Part shown: piece by piece, positions 54,302-59,735 of the stretch
Position numbering within the stretch: position 1 is the stretch's first letter
Layout of the letters: every line of letters begins with the position of its first letter
Source: an uncultured beta proteobacterium
GTDB lineage: Bacteria > Pseudomonadota > Gammaproteobacteria > Burkholderiales > Burkholderiaceae_C
Assembly (NCBI GenBank): GCA_903886275.1
Contig: CAISLN010000054.1
Coordinates: 1 to 59,735 of the forward strand
Reading direction: 5' to 3'
DNA length: 59,735 bases
Translations under genes and position numbers: made by a program
Notes under the pieces: model-generated
Told to the model about the DNA's origin: nothing
Database searches by the model: none
What the model saw: the letters and a program-made list of their open reading frames with translations, nothing else

Positions 54302-55233
54302 ACACTGCACTGCACTTTCCCCCCGGCAATGCCATTTGCTATTCGGGCTACCGGCGCGACCAAAGCCCCGATAACCAGACCTATCCGTCGATAGAAGAAA
54401 TCCGCGAAGACCTGGCGATTCTGGCCAGGCACTGGCGCTATCTGCGCCTGTACGACTGCAGCCTGCATGCCGAGCGCGTGCTGCAGGTCATCTCTGAGGA
54501 TGGCTTGGACTTTCAGGTGATGCTGGGCGCCTACCTGGGCGCTGAGATGAACAACTTTGGCTGTCCCTGGGGCGGCACCTATACCGAGCAAGCCTTGGAG
54601 GCCAGCACGCAGGCCAACCAGCAGGAACTGGAAAGGCTGGTGCGCCTGGCCAATAGCTATCCGAAAATTGTGTTTTCGGTGGCCGTGGGCAACGAGGCCA
54701 CGGTGGACTGGACCGATCACTTTGTGCCGGTGGCACACATGATTGACTATGTGCGCTGGGTCAAGGCGCGCATAACGCAGCCCGTAACCTTTTGCGAAAA
54801 CTACGTACCCTGGCAAACCAAGCTGCGCGATCTAGTGGCCGAGGTGGACTTCATCTCCCTCCACACCTACCCGGTGTGGGAGTACAAGCACATCCACGAG
54901 GCGCTGGAGTACACCAAGGACAATGTGCAAAGCGTGGCGCGCCTGTACCCGGGCAAACCGATTGTCATCACCGAGGCCGGTTGGGCCACCCACTCCAACG
55001 GTCGCGGCATACAGCCCGAAAACGTGTCGCAGCAGCTGCAGGCCATTTACTACGAAGACCTGATGCGCTGGTCGCGCGAGAGCGGCATGCTGGTGTTTGT
55101 GTTCGAGGCCTTTGACGAACCCTGGAAAGGCTCGCCCGACCCGCTGGAGCCGGAGAAGCACTGGGGCCTGTTCGATGTGGACCGCCGCCCCAAGCTGGCG
55201 ATGCAGGAGTTGTTTGCGCAGGGGGTGGACTAA
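54298..55233 (+). CDS. Family 17 glycoside hydrolase (second of two)
   Basis: 311 residues from ATG 54298, overlapping the previous stop. Barrel begins NAICYSGYRRDQSPDN. Acid/base Glu133 in AVGNEATV and nucleophile Glu226 in VITEAGWA. It differs clearly from the upstream GH17, so the two are not a recent duplication and may have distinct linkage preferences or hydrolase versus transferase roles. It is cytoplasmic by sequence. Its TAA (55231-55233) overlaps the stop of the leftward gene that ends at 55230. Confidence 0.9.
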   Translation: MNTALHFPPGNAICYSGYRRDQSPDNQTYPSIEEIREDLAILARHWRYLRLYDCSLHAERVLQVISEDGLDFQVMLGAYLGAEMNNFGCPWGGTYTEQALEASTQANQQELERLVRLANSYPKIVFSVAVGNEATVDWTDHFVPVAHMIDYVRWVKARITQPVTFCENYVPWQTKLRDLVAEVDFISLHTYPVWEYKHIHEALEYTKDNVQSVARLYPGKPIVITEAGWATHSNGRGIQPENVSQQLQAIYYEDLMRWSRESGMLVFVFEAFDEPWKGSPDPLEPEKHWGLFDVDRRPKLAMQELFAQGVD

Positions 55234-56150
55234 GGCAACTGCGGTAGTGCCGCAAGCAACTGCTGCACCGCTACATTGGTGGGCCGGATATAGGCGCCCT
55301 GGATGTGTATCGCATTGGGCGCTGGCAGCAGCAGTTTGTCCACACCCCCGCAGGCCCCAAAGACACGGGCCATCTTGAAAAACAAACTCTCCTCGTTCAA
55401 AGCGTGCGCTTGGGTGGCGTTTGCCAGAAGGAGAAAGTCGGCCAGCAGCCGGATGTTCATGGCATGTTTGGACAGGCCGTAGCGGGCGAGGGCGGCGCCA
55501 CCGAGTTTGTGCCCTGCTGCCTTATCGTCCACCAGCGTATTGCTCAGCAACACCGATTGCGGACTCTCTGCCATCCACCGGCGTGCCAGTGCCAGGTCAT
55601 CGGAAATGACGCAGGCCACCGGCGCTGCCTGGCGCACCGCAGCCCAGCGTTCTTCAGACATCGGCCTGTCGGTGCCGCGCAGATGGACAAGGGGCAGACC
55701 AGGCATCACGCGCTTGAGCAGGGGCGCTATTTCCTGCGACGCCTGTGCACTCAGGCGCAGATGCAAGGGCAGTTGGTTGAAATCAAAGGCCCGATGTCCG
55801 ACACCCGGATGCACCCAGACCGGCTCGCTGGGATTGATCTTCTGCAAGTCAAAGACCACTTCATCCTTCACCTTGTGGATCCACTCGTCAGCGGGTAATC
55901 CCAGCCCCCTTGTCCAAAAGGGTGGGAATACCGGCATGGCCCTGGGGATGGCTTCGGCCGATGTCACATAGCACAGGTCCACCAGAACGAAGTAGCGGAA
56001 AAATCCGCCTTCACCATGCGACCAAATGCGGTCATCCCAGTCCACAAACAACACGCGCTCGTGCTGCAAGGCCATGGCCACGCAATGGGAGAGGCATTGC
56101 AGCCGGTCGGCGAAGCCCTCCCAACCCTTGCTGATCAAATATAAATTCAT
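55230..56150 (-). CDS. Uncharacterised protein with fucosyltransferase-like motifs
   Basis: 306 residues from ATG 56150. The start NLYLISKGWEGFADRLQCL and HERVLFVDWDD recalls the GDP-fucose glycosyltransferase family (G-x-R-L near the N-terminus, then a strand ending in VDW). VHLRGTD at about 155 resembles their HxRxxD loop. I cannot be certain; it is a putative glycosyltransferase. No signal peptide or membrane segment. It follows the GH30 gene after 26 bases on the same strand, so they form an operon under the divergent operator. A sugar-transfer step would be odd in a purely degradative locus. Confidence 0.6.
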   Translation of the reverse strand: MNLYLISKGWEGFADRLQCLSHCVAMALQHERVLFVDWDDRIWSHGEGGFFRYFVLVDLCYVTSAEAIPRAMPVFPPFWTRGLGLPADEWIHKVKDEVVFDLQKINPSEPVWVHPGVGHRAFDFNQLPLHLRLSAQASQEIAPLLKRVMPGLPLVHLRGTDRPMSEERWAAVRQAAPVACVISDDLALARRWMAESPQSVLLSNTLVDDKAAGHKLGGAALARYGLSKHAMNIRLLADFLLLANATQAHALNEESLFFKMARVFGACGGVDKLLLPAPNAIHIQGAYIRPTNVAVQQLLAALPQLP

Positions 56151-56176
56151 GGATTCATGGCCAGCGGTTGGCGTGG

Positions 56177-57535
56177 TTACAGCGCTACGACATAAGTTCC
56201 AATGGCGCGAGGCGGCAACTGCACAGGCCAATGAACTTCTCCGATTTTCACATTGAACTGCATCTCGCTTTCGCTGCGGTTCATCACCACTATCACAACC
56301 GTGTCATCCGGGTTTTGGAACGCGGTGCATTCCAGAACCTGCTTGGTGGCGGCACACAGGATGCGCCGTGCACCGGGTCGGATGAAGCGTGAAAAATGCC
56401 CGATGTAGGCGTAAGAACTTTGTGGCAGAACCCGTTCATGGCCTTCATCCGTCAGAAGCGGGGCGCTGCAGAAGTTGCCCACATGGTTGGGCCCACCCTG
56501 TGCATCCAGCAACAAATTCCAGTCGATCCAGCCTACGGTCCAGCGGTTCAGGTCATTGATGATGGAGCGCGCGTAGCGCTCACCCACTTCCCACTCGCCT
56601 TCGTGGGGACCGCCTTCCTGGCAGCCCTCGGTAAACAGCAGTTTCTTGTCGGGCCATGCGTCATGCACCCATTGCACATGGTCAAAGTGATCTTCTACAT
56701 ACCAGTGAAATCCGGTACCCCAAACGTACCTGGCAGCTTGCGGGTCTGACAGGACTACGCTTGCGCGCTCTACCATCTCATCGCGGTTGTGGTCCCATAT
56801 CACGATGCGCACAGCGCCCAGCCCTGCTTGCTCAAGGGCCGGGCCGAGGAAGTCGCGTACAAAGTCGCGCTCCTCCTCGGCTGTGTAAATGCAGGAATCC
56901 CAAGTCTGCACTGCCATGGGCTCGTTCTGCACCGACACACCCCAGATCGGCACGCCTTCCTTGGCGTAGGCTTGAATGAACCGGACAAAGCATTGCGCCC
57001 ACACTGCACGGTACTGCGGCAACAACTTGCCGCCCCCGTTCATCTGCCCATTGCTCTTCATCCATGCCGGTGGGCTCCAGGGGGATGCCAGCAAATTCAG
57101 CGTTGTACCGGCAACGCGCTGCGCCGCCTGTATGAAAGGAAGCAGGGCCTGTTGGTCGCGCGCAATGCTGAAATGCTCCAGCGCAAGATCGTCCGCGACC
57201 TCGGCATGGGCATAGTTACCCAGTGCAAAGTCGCAACTGTTCATGTGCACGCGGCACAGCGTGTAGCCGTGGCCGCTGTCTTTGTCAAAGTAGGCGCGCA
57301 GTACTTCGTCGCGCTGTGGCGCAGGCAATTTTTGCCAGGTGAGGGCAGCGGCTTCGGTGAAGGCAGCGCCAAAGCCCTCTATCTCCTGAAACTTGATCGC
57401 CGGGTTGGCCCACACCCGGGGGCCCGTGGCATCGGTCGCGCTGGTGCCGGCTATCGAACGCTGTTCGACCAACATCTGGCCGATGTGCTTTGCAGACAGC
57501 ACCGGGCGAAGTTCTGGATGCAATTTTTTGCGCAT
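56177..57535 (-). CDS. Family 30 glycoside hydrolase (glucosylceramidase/beta-1,6-glucanase-like)
   Basis: 452 residues from ATG 57535. Barrel with IEGFGAAFTEAAA near 52, SPWSPPAWMKSNGQMNGGG, acid/base Glu205 in VQNEP, and nucleophile Glu303 in LLFTEGCQE. A C-terminal beta domain ends with VVIVVMNRSESEMQFNVKIG. GH30 subfamilies 1 and 3 include glucosylceramidases and beta-1,6-glucanases; the gene context of GH16 and GH17 favours action on beta-1,6 branches of beta-1,3-glucan. There is no signal peptide. It is divergent from the lipoprotein gene, with a LacI-type operator between them. Confidence 0.92.
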   Translation of the reverse strand: MRKKLHPELRPVLSAKHIGQMLVEQRSIAGTSATDATGPRVWANPAIKFQEIEGFGAAFTEAAALTWQKLPAPQRDEVLRAYFDKDSGHGYTLCRVHMNSCDFALGNYAHAEVADDLALEHFSIARDQQALLPFIQAAQRVAGTTLNLLASPWSPPAWMKSNGQMNGGGKLLPQYRAVWAQCFVRFIQAYAKEGVPIWGVSVQNEPMAVQTWDSCIYTAEEERDFVRDFLGPALEQAGLGAVRIVIWDHNRDEMVERASVVLSDPQAARYVWGTGFHWYVEDHFDHVQWVHDAWPDKKLLFTEGCQEGGPHEGEWEVGERYARSIINDLNRWTVGWIDWNLLLDAQGGPNHVGNFCSAPLLTDEGHERVLPQSSYAYIGHFSRFIRPGARRILCAATKQVLECTAFQNPDDTVVIVVMNRSESEMQFNVKIGEVHWPVQLPPRAIGTYVVAL

Positions 57536-57600
57536 GGAGCAACCTTTTTTAAGCGACGCGGTTTGCGTTGAACCGACACAGGACTAGGGAAACACCCTAG

Positions 57601-57648
57601 TTGAAAGCAAACGAACTGGTCTATCATAAAAGAATGAAAGCGCTTTCA
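57601..57648. promoter_or_regulatory. Divergent promoter region with perfect LacI-type operator
   Basis: The palindrome TGAAAGCGCTTTCA (57635-57648) lies 100 bases from the GH30 start and 70 from the lipoprotein start. TTGAAA (57601-57606) and TATCAT (57622-57627) upstream of it form a weak rightward promoter. It likely lets one repressor control both divergent transcripts. Confidence 0.8.
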
Positions 57649-57718
57649 CAACCTGTGTTGGCAAATTCATGTGACAGCCATAAAGACAATATTTTTCGAT
57701 ACAAACGAAAGCAAAACC

Positions 57719-59503
57719 ATGAAATTTGTACATTCCAGTATTCCTTTGACTGCGCTTGGCCTGGCTACCGCGGCGATGATTTCCGCCTGTGGCGGAGGGG
57801 GCTCAGGAGCAGGTCCGGTGACGATCAACGGAACGGTCATTGACGGCTACATCATGGGCGCAACCGTTTGCCTGGACCTCAACAGCAATAACCTGTGTGA
57901 TACGGGCGAGCCCAGTACCCTCTCCGGTGCCAAAGGCGCTTACAGCCTGACGGTCCCCACCGGCACTGATTTGACCAACTTGCATGTGTTGGCCATCGTG
58001 CCCACGACCGCGACCGACGATGGTGCGCCTGTCGCTTGGCCCTACAAAATGCAGGCTCCGGCCAGCATGGCGACGGTGATCTCGCCCTTGACAACAGTAG
58101 TTTCGACCGAGATGAAGGCCAACGGCCTCAGCCTGCCCAATGCCCGCATTGCGGCGCGAACCGATCTGGCACTGCCGGTGGACTACGACTTCTTGAAGGA
58201 CCATGTTGCGGCCAAGGATGTCACCGCACAAAACGTAGCCAAGGTCATGGCCGCCGTGCTGGCCAACGCGGTGGGCGCGTCCGCCCCCACCACCACTTCG
58301 CTGGGTGTGGCACTTGCCACGATCAAGGCCAATGCCGCCAACATCAATCCTTCTACAGTCGCCGGTTTGATCACCAGCCTGGGGCCACAGGGTGGCGGTA
58401 CGGGAACGGGAACTGGCACTGGAACGGGCACTGGAACTGGAACTGGAACTGGAACTGGAACTGGAACTGGAACTCCCGCCAATGCAATTACCTCCGAGAC
58501 TGGAGCACGAGGAGCTGCATTTACGTGGACCGCTTTCGACAACTTTGACGTTGCCCCTGCGGTTGTGAGCAATCCATCGGTCGGAGGGATCAATACGTCG
58601 GCAAAGGTTGTCAAATTCGCTCAGACCAATGGTGCTTGGTTCACGGGTATGGAAACCAAGCACGGTGTAGGTGGTATGGGTAGCGATCTGGGTACGATAA
58701 CGATGTCAGCGGCAAATGCACTTATCAAAATGAAAGTGTACAAATCCTTGATGAGTGACGTTGGAGTCAAGTTGGTGCGTGAAGATGGTGGATCTGAAGG
58801 TGACGTGCGTGCGCGAAACACGGTAATAAACCAATGGGAAGAACTGAGCTTCAATTTGTGCGGAAAGGTTTCTGCCATTACCACTATTGACCAACTTGTT
58901 GTCTTCCCCGACTTCAACGTGGAGCCGAATAATCACACGAACAATTCTGTGAGTTACATTGATGACATCACCTTCAACGCATGTCCTGGTGTCGTTGTAG
59001 CGCCTGCTCCCACTGTAGCTGCAACCGCACCAACAGTGGCTTCTGGAAACGTCATTTCCCTGTTCAGTGACGCCTACACCAATGTGGCCGTAAACACATG
59101 GAGAGCTGATTGGTCAGTGGGCACGCTGACGGACACCACAGTTGCCGGAAGTGCCATGAAGAAATACGCGAATTTGGACTTTGTCGGAGTGGAATCCAAA
59201 GGCGCCAACTCCATCAATGCGACAGCGATGACATTCTTCAACGTAGACATGTGGAGTGCGGATAGCACCAACTTCTGTGTGAAGCTGGTGGATTGGGGTA
59301 ACGGAAACGCCGTTGGCGGTGGCGATGACGTTGAGCATGAGCTGTGCAATATTCCTACCCAAAGCGGCTGGAATACCTTCCACTTGCCCCTGTCCAGCTT
59401 CACAGGCTTGACTACAAAAGCGCACATCTCGCAAATTATCTTCAAGAGCGTACCGGCGGGTTCTTCGACGGTCTATCTGGACAATGTCTACTTCAATAAG
59501 TAA
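57719..59503 (+). CDS. Surface lipoprotein with two C-terminal glycan-binding-like domains
   Basis: 594 residues from ATG 57719 (a start at 57671 precedes a non-signal leader). Lipobox MISAC places the lipidated Cys at 24, followed by Gly-rich sequence. An N-terminal domain (about 30-225) has GTVIDGYIMGATVCLDLNSN, seen in other proteobacterial lipoproteins. A Thr-Gly repeat linker (225-252) follows. Domains at about 257-425 and 440-594 end in SYIDDITF and VYLDNVYF; the second starts VISLFSDAYTNV, as in beta-sandwich modules of bacterial laminarinases and glycan-binding lipoproteins. No catalytic domain. Base composition is lower in GC over 58500-59500 than in neighbours, a sign of possible transfer. 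It is likely a surface glucan-capture protein. Confidence 0.85.
   Translation: MKFVHSSIPLTALGLATAAMISACGGGGSGAGPVTINGTVIDGYIMGATVCLDLNSNNLCDTGEPSTLSGAKGAYSLTVPTGTDLTNLHVLAIVPTTATDDGAPVAWPYKMQAPASMATVISPLTTVVSTEMKANGLSLPNARIAARTDLALPVDYDFLKDHVAAKDVTAQNVAKVMAAVLANAVGASAPTTTSLGVALATIKANAANINPSTVAGLITSLGPQGGGTGTGTGTGTGTGTGTGTGTGTGTGTPANAITSETGARGAAFTWTAFDNFDVAPAVVSNPSVGGINTSAKVVKFAQTNGAWFTGMETKHGVGGMGSDLGTITMSAANALIKMKVYKSLMSDVGVKLVREDGGSEGDVRARNTVINQWEELSFNLCGKVSAITTIDQLVVFPDFNVEPNNHTNNSVSYIDDITFNACPGVVVAPAPTVAATAPTVASGNVISLFSDAYTNVAVNTWRADWSVGTLTDTTVAGSAMKKYANLDFVGVESKGANSINATAMTFFNVDMWSADSTNFCVKLVDWGNGNAVGGGDDVEHELCNIPTQSGWNTFHLPLSSFTGLTTKAHISQIIFKSVPAGSSTVYLDNVYFNK
58433..58474 (+). repeat. 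Tandem GGAACT hexamer, seven perfect copies, encoding a Thr-Gly linker
   Basis: Seven perfect hexamers preceded by variant units (GGCACT, GGAACG) from about 58400. Each copy adds Gly-Thr, so gain or loss by slippage changes linker length without a frameshift. Confidence 0.95.
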
Positions 59504-59533
59504 TTGAATGAAGTGACCCGATGCATGTCGGCG

Positions 59534-59560
59534 AAGGGGGGCGTTGCCCCCCTTTCTCTT
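59534..59560 (+). terminator. Rho-independent terminator after the lipoprotein gene
   Basis: The stem AAGGGGGG-CGTTG-CCCCCCTT is followed by TCTCTT, 30 bases after the stop codon. Confidence 0.85.
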
Positions 59561-59629
59561 GACCAAAAGTGCTTGATGCGTTTGCTGAGACTACGCTCGA
59601 ACCGAATGGCACTTACTTAAGCTTCCGCT

Positions 59630-59651
59630 CATGTCCATGTAGTTGGACATG
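59630..59651. repeat. Inverted repeat near the window end
   Basis: CATGTCCA and TGGACATG are separated by 6 bases. An ATG at 59684 opens a frame (MGRLWIVFFAFLARFAL) that runs off the window. The family is not recognisable, and a mobile-element edge is possible but unproven. Confidence 0.3.
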
Positions 59652-59735
59652 TCGTCTAGCCTTAGCGCGAGAAACCTTCAACAATGGGTAGGCTTTGGAT
59701 CGTCTTTTTCGCATTCTTGGCTCGATTCGCCCTGG

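Noticed and set aside
58391..58474. Short tandem repeat as a CRISPR array
   Set aside because: Hexamer units without spacers, in frame inside a coding region as a Thr-Gly linker; no cas genes in the window.

Overview
The window reads as a chromosomal segment of a Gram-negative betaproteobacterium. Gene content (spoT-rpoZ-gmk-yicC order, greB, hemW, rph-rdgB), high GC in most genes and GC-rich intergenic hairpins fit the Comamonadaceae (Rhodoferax or a relative). This is an inference from protein character and gene order, since no rRNA or tRNA gene is visible. The dense gene packing, ATGA/TGATG overlaps and lack of transposases suggest a stable chromosome with one accessory region at the right end.

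1-7.2 kb is a signalling block. It holds the tail of an EAL-type protein, a degenerate HD-GYP protein, a PAS/HisKA/REC/Hpt hybrid kinase, a response regulator with an N-terminal excisionase-type HTH, and a second hybrid kinase with a periplasmic sensor. 7.2-11.9 kb holds a TRAP transporter (DctP and a fused DctQM) and a YbaL/KefB-type antiporter.

12-24.8 kb is an amino-sugar block. A long leftward operon (19871 to 11970) encodes an ABC sugar importer, a BadF-type GlcNAc kinase, a SIS-type GlcN-6-P deaminase/isomerase and two oxidoreductases. Diverging from it is a unit of a second solute-binding protein, an OmpR-type regulator and a histidine kinase, followed by convergent nagA. Together these give import, phosphorylation, deacetylation and deamination of GlcNAc, with a probable sugar-sensing circuit.

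25-39.8 kb is mostly housekeeping: a chemoreceptor with a c-type haem motif behind a perfect FNR-type box, an acyltransferase, a nitronate monooxygenase-like flavoprotein, greB, spoT, rpoZ, gmk, yicC, a Ser/Thr kinase with its PP2C phosphatase, rph, rdgB, hemW and a CBS protein. 40-42.8 kb carries a translationally coupled trio: orphan GspF, DUF2844 and DUF3443. The DUF3443 lipoprotein has pepsin-like motifs. 43.7-45.6 kb is a decaying stretch with an HDOD pseudogene.

45.6-59.5 kb is a beta-glucan utilisation locus. A LacI regulator, an ABC importer, GH1, an ABC ATPase with an apparent N-terminal frameshift, GH16 and two GH17 enzymes run rightward. GH30 and a possible fucosyltransferase-like protein run leftward. 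A lipoprotein with two C-terminal glycan-binding-like domains ends the locus. Identical LacI-type operators (TGAAAGCGCTTTCA) precede the transporter operon and lie between GH30 and the lipoprotein gene, and a weaker copy lies in the regulator's own promoter. None of the five glycosidases shows a signal peptide, so import before hydrolysis, or cytoplasmic glucan remodelling, is the implied mode.
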